A DNA stretch of 21,042 nt, from contig JALVWW010000008.1 in assembly GCA_027023175.1 (NCBI GenBank), positions 1-21,042 of the forward strand. The letters run 5' to 3'. The notes below the pieces were generated by a model that searched no databases, was not told the origin of the DNA, and worked only from the letters and a program-made list of their open reading frames with translations. Of the stretch, positions 1 to 8,211 are shown in pieces (position 1 is the first letter of the stretch; each line of letters opens with the position of its first letter). The DNA is from Campylobacterales bacterium. Its GTDB lineage: Bacteria > Campylobacterota > Campylobacteria > Campylobacterales > JALSKU01. The position numbers and the translations under genes are program-made.

Positions 1-1555
1 CTATATAGTCAATAACTGACTCAATCGGATCACCAACTTTAAGATCTTCTATCTTTAGGTCACCCAAATCCTCTTTTCTTATAAGAGCATCAACATTTTC
101 ATCAAGTTTTACAAAAACACCAAAATCCTTGATATCTCTTATAACTCCCTCTACAATATCTCCGACTTTGTGTGATTTTGCATAAACCTGTACAGGATTT
201 TCCAATAACTCTTTTACGCTAAGAGATATTTTTTCACTATCTCTGTCTATTCTTGTAATTTTTACTTCGAGCTCCTGTCCTACTTCGTATAATTCTTTAC
301 ATTTGTCACTTCTGTTCCATGATGTATCTTCATTGTGCAAAAGTCCTTCGACTCCATCTATTTTGATAAATGCACCAAAATTTGTCAATGTAGTTATAAC
401 TCCCTTGACAACATCGCCGGTTTTATACTTTTGTATAAACTCTTCAAAAGGCTTAGGTTTTAGATTCTTCAAGCTTACTCTTAGTCTTCTACTTTCGGTA
501 TCTATCTCTATAACTTCAACATCAAGCTCTTCATCGATACTAACATACTCTTTTGGATTTTTGATATTTTTATCCCATGAAATCTCACTTATATGTAAAA
601 ATCCTTCTATATCGTTTCCGATATCAACAAATACTCCGTAAGGCTCTATATTGCTAACAGTTACTTTTATAACATCACCGACTTCAAGCTGATCTTTTAT
701 GCCTTCCCATGGGTCACTCTGCACTGCTTTGACCGAAAGTGACAAATGTCTCTTTTCTTTATCATACTTTATAGCTTTTACTGCTACCTTTTCACCCTCT
801 TTATAAAGACTTGCAGGATTTACAGGACCCTTATAGCTTATCTCACTATAATGCACAAGCCCGTCAACTCCGCCTATATCAACAAACATACCGTAAGTTG
901 TTATCTTTTTGATAACTCCCTCTACAACTTCACCACTCTCAAGCAATTGGTCAATCAGTTCTTTTTTCTTTTTTCTGTCATCATCAAGGAATTTTTTTCT
1001 TGATATTATTATTGATTCACTATCTTTGTCAACTTTTAACACTTTGGCTTTTATATTTTTCCCAACTAATGCATTTACATCTCTGTAAGCTGCTTGAGAC
1101 CTTGGAAGAAAAAATTCACATCCTTCTTCGTTTTCAACTATAAAGCCGCCCCTGTTTTTACCGACAACTTTACCTTCAATTGTATCATCACTCTCTTCAG
1201 AATAATTTTTAATAAATTCTTTGACTTTCTCTTTTTTCAGAGCTTTTCTATGAGAAACACTCGGTCTTTCATTTCTGTATCCGGTTATCACTACCTTGAT
1301 ACTATCACCCACATTGTACTTGATGTTGCCTTCTTTATCAGTAATTTCGGATAGATTTAAAACACCTTCACTTTTCTTACCAACATCTACCAATGCAATA
1401 TTGTCATTTATTTCGACAATAACACCATCAACTACATTTTCACCGCTTGTCTCTTTTTTGAAAGACTCCTCCAGCATCGTAGCAAAATCTTCTACATGCT
1501 CTTCATTTTCGTTAACCTCCTGGTCTGATAGAACTTTATCGTTCACCTCTGCCAT
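1..1555 (-). CDS. rpsA: 30S ribosomal protein S1 (3' end outside window)
   Basis: Ribosomal protein S1 binds mRNA on the 30S subunit and helps initiation on structured or weak-SD leaders. The reading frame starts at ATG 1555 (MAEVNDKVLS) and runs off the left edge after 518 residues, so the C-terminus is missing; campylobacterial S1 is about 550 residues, so I infer roughly 35 are lost. Six OB-fold S1 repeats are visible at about residues 37-104, 124-186, 207-276, 291-363, 378-448 and 464 to the edge. Repeats 3-6 show the typical YGMFVDIGGVDGLVHYSEIS-like pattern. An AAGGAAG ribosome binding site lies just upstream. It follows ispH in the same direction, but a 384-base gap holding a large inverted-repeat element separates them, so it may have its own promoter. 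Identification is firm. Confidence 0.96.
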   Translation of the reverse strand, partial: MAEVNDKVLSDQEVNENEEHVEDFATMLEESFKKETSGENVVDGVIVEINDNIALVDVGKKSEGVLNLSEITDKEGNIKYNVGDSIKVVITGYRNERPSVSHRKALKKEKVKEFIKNYSEESDDTIEGKVVGKNRGGFIVENEEGCEFFLPRSQAAYRDVNALVGKNIKAKVLKVDKDSESIIISRKKFLDDDRKKKKELIDQLLESGEVVEGVIKKITTYGMFVDIGGVDGLVHYSEISYKGPVNPASLYKEGEKVAVKAIKYDKEKRHLSLSVKAVQSDPWEGIKDQLEVGDVIKVTVSNIEPYGVFVDIGNDIEGFLHISEISWDKNIKNPKEYVSIDEELDVEVIEIDTESRRLRVSLKNLKPKPFEEFIQKYKTGDVVKGVITTLTNFGAFIKIDGVEGLLHNEDTSWNRSDKCKELYEVGQELEVKITRIDRDSEKISLSVKELLENPVQVYAKSHKVGDIVEGVIRDIKDFGVFVKLDENVDALIRKEDLGDLKIEDLKVGDPIESVIDYI

Positions 1556-1569
1556 CACACTTCCTTTGT

Positions 1570-1589
1570 AAAATTTTTCGAAAAATTTT
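1570..1589. repeat. Perfect 20-bp palindrome in the rpsA leader
   Basis: AAAATTTTTCGAAAAATTTT is identical to its reverse complement. It sits about 15 bases upstream of the rpsA start codon, directly before the ribosome binding site and directly next to the end of the 287-bp inverted-repeat element. As RNA it would give an A/U-rich hairpin close to the S1 ribosome binding site; as DNA it could be a protein site. Function is not known. Confidence 0.6.
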
Positions 1590-1874
1590 AGAGCTAAGGG
1601 ACACCTCTAATAATAGGTAATACCCACAAATGGGCTTTGCAGATGTAAGATTGTGCAAGAGATTTATGAGTCTTAGCCGTAGCTAAGATGATTAAATATC
1701 TTGTGTAAGATTGCGTCTGCAAAGTCCACCCTTTGGGCATCTTCAGCTTTTATATATACTTCGTTACATCTTTTGGGCTTAGCTACGGCTAAGCCTTCAA
1801 AGATGTGCCTTGTCTATACAAAAGCTGAAGATGTTGTGGATATCACCTAGTATTAGAGATGCCCCGAGCTCTAA
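1588..1874. mobile_element. MITE-like 287-bp element with ~42-bp terminal inverted repeats and two internal hairpins
   Basis: The left end (1588-1629, beginning TTAGAGCTAAGGGACACCTC) matches the reverse complement of the right end (1834-1874, beginning TTAGAGCTCGGGGCATCTC) with one gap and few mismatches. Inside are two large hairpins. Arm A, 1631-1666 with 1691-1726, surrounds the small palindrome CTTAGCCGTAGCTAAG (1672-1687). Arm B has a perfect 14-bp stem, 1738-1751 with 1820-1833, then an 8-bp stem 1766-1773/1799-1806, then GGCTTAGCTACGGCTAAGCC (1776-1795). The two core palindromes are reverse complements of each other. There is no ORF and no clear target duplication. The structure suggests a nonautonomous transposable element (MITE) or a structured intergenic repeat between ispH and rpsA. 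The family is not recognised. Confidence 0.6.
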
Positions 1875-1893
1875 GTTTTAAACTCGACAAGTT

Positions 1894-1949
1894 CAAAACT
1901 CAAAACTCTCCAATCCAATCACGAATTACTGATCATAAATCACGAATTA
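1894..1949. repeat. Degenerate heptamer tract, eight 7-bp units
   Basis: Reading in sevens from 1894 gives CAAAACT, CAAAACT, CTCCAAT, CCAATCA, CGAATTA, CTGATCA, TAAATCA and CGAATTA. CAAAACT is tandem and CGAATTA recurs exactly 21 bases apart. The tract runs into the 3' end of ispH: the TGA stop at 1942-1940 lies inside it. A weak hairpin (1874-1884 with 1890-1900) overlaps its start but has no T-run, so it is not called a terminator. Confidence 0.55.
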
Positions 1950-2785
1950 TCTATTATACCATTTATTTCTTTAATTTTTTCCACAACTTTTTGAATAATC
2001 CAATCAGGCGTTGAAGCACCGGCACTAATTCCACATATTTTTTTATCCAAAAACCACTCTTTTTTCAGTTCATTTTCATTTTCAATCAAATAACTCTCAA
2101 AGCAGTTTGATTTTGCAATAGTATATAACTGCTTTGTATTTGATGAATTTTTTCCACCAACTATGATAACAACATCACACTCAAGTGATAATTCTCTAAC
2201 AGCCTCTTGATTTTCAAAAGTTGCATTACAGATAGTGTTAAATACTCTTGTTTCTTTAACTTTTGGTATTATATAGTTTACAATTTTTGTATAATCTTCA
2301 AATTTTCTCGTAGTTTGTGATATGACAGCGACTTTAGAATGAAATTTTATATTTTTCAACTCATTTACATCCAAAACAACTGCAACATCACCTTGAGCAT
2401 AACTAATCACTCCTTTAACTTCAGGATGATTGATATCCCCAAACATTACCACCTGATACCCTTTTTTACTCATCTCTTCACATATATTTTGAGGTTTTGA
2501 GACAAAAGGACAGGTTGCGTCGATTATGTTTACATTTTTTTCTCTTAAAGTTTTAAATCCCTCTTTTGTAATTCCGTGGGTTCTTATGATAGCTTTTTTT
2601 ATATCTTTAGCTTCGGTATAATCTTTGATGGTATCAACATTGAAGCTGTTTTTCAGTCTGTTTATCTCTTCATTGTTATGTATAAGAGGACCAATAGTAG
2701 TGCTGTTTGGAGACTCTTCAGCTATTTTTATAGCTCTTTTTACCCCAAAACAAAATCCATAGCTTTTAGCCAATCTAATCTCCAA
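1940..2785 (-). CDS. ispH: 4-hydroxy-3-methylbut-2-enyl diphosphate reductase
   Basis: IspH carries out the last step of the MEP isoprenoid pathway, reducing HMBPP to IPP and DMAPP with an iron-sulfur cluster in the cytoplasm. The three cluster cysteines are Cys12 (YGFCFGVKRA), Cys92 (DATCPFV) and Cys186 (NTICNAT). His36, His120 and Glu122 (NHPEVKG) fit the conserved active-site residues, and the SAGASTP motif is at 254-260. At 281 residues it has the normal bacterial size. The start is TTG at 2785: Cys12 must be included, no ATG fits, and AAGGA lies 6 bases upstream. The first 11 bases overlap the end of aroA, suggesting translational coupling. The stop codon lies in a heptamer repeat tract. 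Confidence 0.97.
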   Translation of the reverse strand: MEIRLAKSYGFCFGVKRAIKIAEESPNSTTIGPLIHNNEEINRLKNSFNVDTIKDYTEAKDIKKAIIRTHGITKEGFKTLREKNVNIIDATCPFVSKPQNICEEMSKKGYQVVMFGDINHPEVKGVISYAQGDVAVVLDVNELKNIKFHSKVAVISQTTRKFEDYTKIVNYIIPKVKETRVFNTICNATFENQEAVRELSLECDVVIIVGGKNSSNTKQLYTIAKSNCFESYLIENENELKKEWFLDKKICGISAGASTPDWIIQKVVEKIKEINGIIDNS

Positions 2786-4079
2786 CTTCTATCCTTGTAA
2801 TTTTTCTTAAGGTATCCGTAAAATTCGGAAAAGATGTTTTGATACACTCAGTATCGTCGATACTCATTCCGTCAATCAAGCCGGCAATTGCAAAACTCAT
2901 TGCAATCCTGTGGTCTCCATGACTGTTGATATGAGCATTTTTTATTTTGGAGCCTATAATCTCATATCCGTCTTCATACTCTTTTGTTTCTATACCGCAA
3001 GCTTGCAGTCCTTCAACTACACTGCTTATCCTATCACTCTCTTTGACCCGAAGCTCTTTAGCATTTTTGACAATACTTTTTCCTTTAGCCACCGCCATGG
3101 CTATGGACAGTGCCGGCAACTCATCTATAAGCCATGCAATATTTTGGCTGACTTCCACACCTTTTAAAGATGAGCTTTTGACTACTATATCCCCAACTTT
3201 TTCATACTTTTCATCTTTAACGATATACTTTATGTCTGCACCCATTTTTCTTAATACTTCAAAAGCTTCTATCCTTGTGGGGTTTAAAAGTATATTTTTT
3301 AAAATGACGGTAGAATTTTTTGAAATAGCTGCCGCAACTGCAAAGAAAAAGGCACTTGAAGGATCTGAGGGAACATCTATCTCAAGTGGCTCAAGGCTCT
3401 TTTCAAGGGGCTTTACAACTATCTTGTTTTTGCCATTATTCTGCAACGATGTTGAAATATCTGCCCCCATTGCACCAAGCATTCTCTCACTGTGATCTCT
3501 ACTTAAAGTGGGCTCGATATATGTTGATATACTTTTGGCATTCAAGGCTGCCAGTATCATGGCACTTTTTACCTGAGCTGAAGCAATTTTACTCTCATAT
3601 TCAAAACCTTCAAGAGTGTTTGAACCTCTTATGCAAAGAGGAGGAAAATTTCCATTCTCTCTCCCGTCAATAATCGCACCTATTTTTCTCAGCGGCTCAA
3701 CTACTCTTTTCATAGGACGACGGGCTAAGTACTTGTCACCGTGAAGCACAAAAAAACCGAGTTTTGAAGACAAAAAACCACAAAACAATCTCATAGCGGT
3801 TCCTGAGTTGCCACAATCAAGTATAGCAGCGGGTTCAGACAATTTTTCCGGAGGAGTTATCAAAAGTTCATCATTACTCTGCGATACCGTAGCACCGAGA
3901 CTTTTAATGATATAAAGTGTATTGATGGTATCCTCGGCTTTTAGATAATTTCTTATTTTAGAGGGCTTATCACTTAAAAGTGAAAATATAGCACATCTGT
4001 GAGAGATTGATTTATCACTGGCGATTGCATCAATCTCTACATTAAAACCATCACTTTTATAAACTCTCAACAAACTCAT
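2775..4079 (-). CDS. aroA: 3-phosphoshikimate 1-carboxyvinyltransferase (EPSP synthase)
   Basis: EPSP synthase joins shikimate-3-phosphate and PEP in the shikimate pathway. The 434-residue protein shows the substrate-binding motifs DKSISHR (22-28), GNSGTAMR (90-97) and LARRPM (119-123), the catalytic Asp/Glu region DELPALSIA (319-327), KESDR (346-350) and HGDHRIAMS (387-395). Length and motif order match intact family members. Its ATG overlaps the TGA stop of pheT by 4 bases (ATGA), and its 3' end overlaps ispH by 11 bases, so it sits inside a tightly coupled pheS-pheT-aroA-ispH operon. It supplies chorismate for aromatic amino acids, including the phenylalanine charged by the adjacent PheST. 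No anomalies seen. Confidence 0.97.
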   Translation of the reverse strand: MSLLRVYKSDGFNVEIDAIASDKSISHRCAIFSLLSDKPSKIRNYLKAEDTINTLYIIKSLGATVSQSNDELLITPPEKLSEPAAILDCGNSGTAMRLFCGFLSSKLGFFVLHGDKYLARRPMKRVVEPLRKIGAIIDGRENGNFPPLCIRGSNTLEGFEYESKIASAQVKSAMILAALNAKSISTYIEPTLSRDHSERMLGAMGADISTSLQNNGKNKIVVKPLEKSLEPLEIDVPSDPSSAFFFAVAAAISKNSTVILKNILLNPTRIEAFEVLRKMGADIKYIVKDEKYEKVGDIVVKSSSLKGVEVSQNIAWLIDELPALSIAMAVAKGKSIVKNAKELRVKESDRISSVVEGLQACGIETKEYEDGYEIIGSKIKNAHINSHGDHRIAMSFAIAGLIDGMSIDDTECIKTSFPNFTDTLRKITRIEVGD

Positions 4080-6403
4080 CTAAGCTTTATTCCGTTTTCA
4101 TTCAATTTTTCAAGTATCGGTGAAAGAATTGCATTGATATCATCATCATTTAAAGTTTTTTCAAACGACTGGAGAACAAATCTAATGGTTAGGCTGATTT
4201 TACCTTTTAGTTCACTGCTTTCATATATATCTATAGGATAAAACTCTGTTACCTCTTTTGGTAAAACAGATAAAATTAAGGATTTGACATTTGTATAAGC
4301 TATCTCTTTTGGAATCAAAAAGCTAAAATCTCTCTCTAAAGAAGGAAATTTTGAATATGCTTTTACACTATGCTCGTCAAGTTTCAACGCATCAAAATCT
4401 ATCTCACACAGATAGCTTTTAGGCAAATCGTACTCATTTTCGATATCCAAATGAATTCTACCTATGTAGCCGATATCTTTTTTATTTTTTACAATTCTGC
4501 CTGATTCGTAAGGAGAGAGGAAAGTGTGTGGATTTTCACTTTTTTCTATCTCAAAATCTCCAATAATAGATGAAATTTTTTGCGCAAATGTAAAAAAGTC
4601 TATGATTTTGGGTTTTCCCTGATTTCTTATGGCTGCTCTTTCTACTTCACCGCTAAAAATGAAAGATAATTTCAAACTCTCATTTCTCTCTTTGTCAAAT
4701 ACGGCACCCACTTCAAAAAGTCTTATGCTTTTTTTACCATATTTAAAATTTCTTTCACTTGTTTCAAGCAGACCTACCGCCAAAGTTGAACGAAGGGTAT
4801 TTAACTCTTTTGTTACAGGGTTTATAAGTTCTTTTGGCTTTACAGTATGCTCAAATCCTAGCTTCTCAAGTTTGCTGCTATCGGTAAATATATAATTGGT
4901 TATTTCAAAAAAACCGCTTGAAGCAGCTTTTTGTCTAAAATAAACTCTTTTTCTATAATTTTTTAAAGCACTGTTTTGATTGTTTGATTCAGTAAACTCC
5001 AAAGGGGATGATATGATATTGTCAATACCAACGACTCTTACAATCTCTTCAACTATATCTTCTTCGTTGGATATATCGTGTCTGAAAAGAGGAATTTTTA
5101 CACTCATCAGGTCAAATTCATCTTTCATTCTCACTACAAATCCCAGGCTTTTAAGAATTGAAACTATTTTACTCTTTTGGATATCTTGACCTATCAAAGC
5201 ATTTATTTTGCTTATATAGACATTGATTACTGACTCTTCCGGTCTGTTGTCAATAATTTCAGCCCCGCTGTACCATTTTACTTTAGAGTACTTACTTGAA
5301 ATGATTTTAAAAAGTTTTGTACCAAATTCCAGATTTGGCTCACTACCTCTGCTGGAGTGGTAAAATGTAGCATCGTTTTTGGTATCAAAGAATTTACCGG
5401 CTTTTGAAATAGTATCAGGATGCGCATAACTTGCCTCATAGATAATAATTTCACTATCATTTGATGGTTTCAAGCCGTTACTTTCATCAAAACCGATATA
5501 TGATTTTTTCTTTCCTATTTTTACATACTCTATACCGTCTTTATCTTTTTTCAACTCAAGTTTACATTTACCGTCATTTTCACATACATCAAATGAGTAT
5601 AATTTTATAATAACTCCCGTAGAGTGGGTTACATAATTTTTATATATTTCATATACATTATCATGCTTTTTGCCGACAAAAGCTACTCTTAATTTCAAAA
5701 GCAACGCCTCTTTTATATCCTCTTTTTGAAATACTTTATAAAGCAAAGAGGAGTAGCTACCCTCTTTTGAACTAAGCGAAAGAACTCTTCCTATACCCAA
5801 ACTTCCATCAACATCGCTCATATCCTCTACAAAACAGAGCTCTCTCTCATATGCGGCACTAAGGTCTCTTGCTACACCAAATACACTAAGACAGTCACCT
5901 CTGTTGGCAGTAAGCTCTATCTCTATGATATCATCGTTTAAAAGTTTGTACTCACAAAGCTCCTTGCCGACAACAAGCTCTCCGATACTCTCATCAAGCT
6001 CAAGTATCCCGTCATTTAATTCAGGTAGCCCTATCTCGGAAGAGGAGCATATCATACCGCTCGACTCAACACCTCTGAGTTTGGCTTTTTTAATTTTGAA
6101 ATCTTTGCCTAAAACTGCTCCCACGGTTGCAACAGGCACATATTGCCCTGCCTTAACATTTTTTGCCCCACAAACTATCTGAATGCTCTCTTTTCCAATA
6201 TCTACTTGACAAACAGAAAGCTTGTCAGCATCAGGATGTTTTATACACTCTTTTACAAAACCGACTACAACTTTTTTTGGGATTCTTATCTTTGTCAGAC
6301 TGTCAACTTCCAATCCTATTGAATTTAAAGTATCGCATATCTCTTCACTTGTTTTGTCGCTTATATCTATCCACTCATTCAACCAATTTCTAGTGATTAT
6401 CAT
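4076..6403 (-). CDS. pheT: Phenylalanyl-tRNA synthetase beta subunit
   Basis: PheT forms the alpha2-beta2 synthetase with PheS that charges tRNA-Phe, and it carries the editing site. The 775-residue order fits bacterial PheT: an N-terminal MIITRNWLNEWIDI segment, an EMAP-like tRNA-binding OB domain at about 40-150 (HPDADKLSVCQVD), a divergent B3/B4 editing region at about 210-380 (HSSRGSEPNLEFG), a B5 domain at about 395-470, a catalytic-like core at about 480-680 and a C-terminal FDX-ACB anticodon-binding domain (YSKFPSLERDFSF onward). The B3/B4 part is the least conserved stretch; this is judged by eye. ATGA overlaps occur at both ends, with pheS upstream and aroA downstream. Confidence 0.96.
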   Translation of the reverse strand: MIITRNWLNEWIDISDKTSEEICDTLNSIGLEVDSLTKIRIPKKVVVGFVKECIKHPDADKLSVCQVDIGKESIQIVCGAKNVKAGQYVPVATVGAVLGKDFKIKKAKLRGVESSGMICSSSEIGLPELNDGILELDESIGELVVGKELCEYKLLNDDIIEIELTANRGDCLSVFGVARDLSAAYERELCFVEDMSDVDGSLGIGRVLSLSSKEGSYSSLLYKVFQKEDIKEALLLKLRVAFVGKKHDNVYEIYKNYVTHSTGVIIKLYSFDVCENDGKCKLELKKDKDGIEYVKIGKKKSYIGFDESNGLKPSNDSEIIIYEASYAHPDTISKAGKFFDTKNDATFYHSSRGSEPNLEFGTKLFKIISSKYSKVKWYSGAEIIDNRPEESVINVYISKINALIGQDIQKSKIVSILKSLGFVVRMKDEFDLMSVKIPLFRHDISNEEDIVEEIVRVVGIDNIISSPLEFTESNNQNSALKNYRKRVYFRQKAASSGFFEITNYIFTDSSKLEKLGFEHTVKPKELINPVTKELNTLRSTLAVGLLETSERNFKYGKKSIRLFEVGAVFDKERNESLKLSFIFSGEVERAAIRNQGKPKIIDFFTFAQKISSIIGDFEIEKSENPHTFLSPYESGRIVKNKKDIGYIGRIHLDIENEYDLPKSYLCEIDFDALKLDEHSVKAYSKFPSLERDFSFLIPKEIAYTNVKSLILSVLPKEVTEFYPIDIYESSELKGKISLTIRFVLQSFEKTLNDDDINAILSPILEKLNENGIKLR

Positions 6404-7392
6404 TTAAACTGCTCCAAAAGTCTTAAATCTCCCTCATATAAAGATCTAAGATCCGGTATTTGGTGAAGTAGCATTGCAAATCTCTCAACACCGAGTCCAA
6501 ATGCAAAACCACTGACATTTTCATATCCCACAGCCTTGTAAACATTTGGGTCAACCATTCCACATCCCAAGACTTCAAGCCATCCGGTATGTGAACAAAT
6601 CCTACACCCTTTACCTTTACAAAAGATACAACTTATATCTACTTCTGCACTGGGTTCTGTAAAAGGAAAAAAGCTTGGTCTAAATCTTACTTTTACTTCT
6701 CCAAACATAAAAGTCAAAAAATCTTCCAAGATAAATTTCAAATTGGAAAATGATACTTTATCACCCTCTTCTACAACAAGTCCCTCAACCTGATGAAACT
6801 GGGGAGTATGAGTAAGATCCAAATCTTTTCTAAAAACCGCACCCGGACTTATTATCCTGATAGGAGGCTTTTTTGAAAGCATTGTTCTTATCTGTACAGG
6901 TGATGTATGAGTTCTTAAAAGCATACTATCTCTAAAATAAAAGGTATCTTGCATATCACGTGCCGGGTGAAACTGAGGTAGGTTCAAAGCTTCAAAATTG
7001 TGAAAGTCATCTTCGACCAAAGGACCCTCTTGTATCTCATAATTCATATTTAAAAAGTATTCTATGATTTTATCCATGGTAGCTTGAACCGGATGCAAAG
7101 CACCGCTTTCACATGCGGCATCGAACAAAGTCACATCCACACCCTCTTTCTCCATAAGCTTTTGGGTATGGTTTTTGGCAAGCTCATCTTTTTTTTCATT
7201 AAATATTTGGGTTAATTCATTTTTGAGATTGTTTATCTCCTGAGCATAAGTTTTCTTTTCTTCATTTGCCAAAGTTTTCAACTTTGCAAATGAAGCTGCC
7301 AAAACCCCTTTTTTGCCAAAAACTTCAATCCTAAGCTTTTCAAGCTCTTCCAAATCCAAAGCAGATTTGATTTTTTGAATATAGTTTTTCAA
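6400..7392 (-). CDS. pheS: Phenylalanyl-tRNA synthetase alpha subunit
   Basis: PheS is the catalytic subunit of the class II tRNA synthetase for phenylalanine. Visible are the N-terminal coiled-coil arm (first ~90 residues, with LEELEKLRIEVFGKKG), HPARDMQDTFYF, LLRTHTSPVQIRTM, motif 2 (GAVFRKDLDLTHTPQFHQVE) and motif 3 (GFAFGLGVERFAMLLHQIPD). A CxxC pair set, CIFCKGKGCRIC, lies before motif 3. I chose TTG at 7392, giving 330 residues as I recall for campylobacterial PheS, because GAAGG lies 7 bases upstream. An upstream in-frame TTG at 7452 would add 20 residues unlike the family (MNLIYFLVKYPLYI). The TGA stop overlaps the pheT ATG. PAP2 ends 56 bases upstream of this start. Confidence 0.96.
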   Translation of the reverse strand: MKNYIQKIKSALDLEELEKLRIEVFGKKGVLAASFAKLKTLANEEKKTYAQEINNLKNELTQIFNEKKDELAKNHTQKLMEKEGVDVTLFDAACESGALHPVQATMDKIIEYFLNMNYEIQEGPLVEDDFHNFEALNLPQFHPARDMQDTFYFRDSMLLRTHTSPVQIRTMLSKKPPIRIISPGAVFRKDLDLTHTPQFHQVEGLVVEEGDKVSFSNLKFILEDFLTFMFGEVKVRFRPSFFPFTEPSAEVDISCIFCKGKGCRICSHTGWLEVLGCGMVDPNVYKAVGYENVSGFAFGLGVERFAMLLHQIPDLRSLYEGDLRLLEQFK

Positions 7393-7399
7393 ATATTTG

Positions 7400-7404
7400 C
7401 CTTC
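7400..7404 (-). promoter_or_regulatory. Shine-Dalgarno sequence that fixes the pheS TTG start
   Basis: GAAGG on the minus strand, 7 bases before TTG 7392. It supports the 330-residue PheS rather than the longer reading from TTG 7452, which overlaps the PAP2 stop codon. Confidence 0.65.
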
Positions 7405-7448
7405 ATATGATATATAAAGGGGATATTTTACTAAAAAATATATTAAAT

Positions 7449-8135
7449 TCAAGTAAAGTCGTTACTTTTGAGTATTTTAGCTATTATGATGATTATAAGC
7501 CAGGCTAAAAGCATGGTTACTATCGTATGGCTTAGATAATGGTCTCCTATCATCATTTTATAAAGACCCATAGACCACCCTATCACCATAGCAAGAACTA
7601 TAGCTCTTTTTTTATTTTTTCTACTTTTAAAAAGAAAAAAGAGTGACAAAAGTGCAAAACCTCCGCTTGCATGACCTGCAGGCCAGCATTTTACCCTCTT
7701 TTTTTGATGAAAATTTTTAGGATAGCTATCTAGCACTTTTACTTCAGGATAAACTCCTCCGTAAATATCAGTATTTTTAGGACATGGTGTATTTGTAATA
7801 GCTTTTAATCCTCCCACTATCACAGGCACAAATATGGCCGAAAGTACAACTATAACCAATCCTTTTTTATACTCTTTTATAATTTTGGAATTTCTAAAAA
7901 CCATAAGAGCAAACAGCATCATAACCGCTATAGCGATAAGAAGCTTTTTAATACCCGTATAAAAAATGACTTTAAGTATTTTATTGTCTCTATCAATAAG
8001 CCAGGTATGTGTTGTACTATTGTAAAAAAGATTTTCAACCCATACATCAACATTTGAAAACTGAAAAAATAAAATAGTCACTACCAATAAAATTATCGTT
8101 ATAATCAACTGTTTTTTAAAGTTAAGCAAAATCAT
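7449..8135 (-). CDS. PAP2-superfamily membrane phosphatase
   Basis: A 228-residue integral membrane protein with about six hydrophobic helices (near 9-25, 63-80, 92-110, 157-169, 177-195 and 203-220). The PAP2 signature is present in variant form: GGLKAITNTPCP (109-119), CWPAGHASGGFAL (150-162, the PSGH-like motif with His155) and GDHYLSHTIVT (197-207). This variant resembles the PAP2 branch found beside lipid A phosphoethanolamine transferases, so the substrate may be a lipid phosphate such as lipid A or undecaprenyl diphosphate; that is inference. The ATG at 8135 has AGGA directly abutting it, from a heptamer repeat. TTG at 8129, two codons in, would have AGGA at a proper 6-base spacing. 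It lies between pheS and the HIT gene, which I recall as adjacent in C. jejuni, so it looks like an insertion. Confidence 0.85.
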   Translation of the reverse strand: MILLNFKKQLIITIILLVVTILFFQFSNVDVWVENLFYNSTTHTWLIDRDNKILKVIFYTGIKKLLIAIAVMMLFALMVFRNSKIIKEYKKGLVIVVLSAIFVPVIVGGLKAITNTPCPKNTDIYGGVYPEVKVLDSYPKNFHQKKRVKCWPAGHASGGFALLSLFFLFKSRKNKKRAIVLAMVIGWSMGLYKMMIGDHYLSHTIVTMLLAWLIIIIIAKILKSNDFT

Positions 8136-8137
8136 TC

Positions 8138-8164
8138 CTAAATCTAAATCCTAAAATCTAATTG
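8138..8164. repeat. Heptamer tract upstream of the PAP2 gene
   Basis: Units CTAAAT, CTAAATC, CTAAAAT and CTAATTG lie in the divergent PAP2/HIT gap. On the minus strand the TTTAGGA unit supplies the AGGA closest to the PAP2 start, so the repeat may serve as its ribosome binding site. Confidence 0.55.
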
Positions 8165-8175
8165 TACATTTTTTT

Positions 8176-8184
8176 TGATATAAT
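8176..8184 (+). promoter_or_regulatory. Extended -10 promoter for the HIT gene
   Basis: TGATATAAT (TGn plus a perfect TATAAT at 8179-8184) follows a run of T residues. This is the usual shape of a campylobacterial sigma-70 promoter, which has a periodic T-rich upstream region rather than a clear -35 box. The start codon is 28 bases downstream, with AGGAG at 8201-8205. Confidence 0.7.
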
Positions 8185-8211
8185 ACAGATAAAAAAGAAG
8201 AGGAGTAGCGT

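Noticed and set aside
303..1571. Several plus-strand open frames opposite rpsA
   Set aside because: They are antisense shadows of the S1 gene: low-complexity Ser/Phe-rich products, no ribosome binding sites, and the minus-strand S1 repeats account for the whole stretch.
1588..1874. CRISPR array
   Set aside because: The repeats are inverted and nested rather than direct with regular spacers, and no cas gene is near.
1874..1900. Hairpin after ispH as a transcription terminator
   Set aside because: The stem is A/T-rich with mismatches and no T-run follows on the minus strand.
2947..3495. 182-residue plus-strand frame inside aroA
   Set aside because: It lies entirely antisense to a clearly conserved EPSP synthase and shows no recognisable domain.
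7393..7452. N-terminal extension of PheS from TTG 7452
   Set aside because: The added 20 residues do not resemble PheS, have no ribosome binding site at proper distance, and a GAAGG-TTG pair at 7404/7392 gives the family length.
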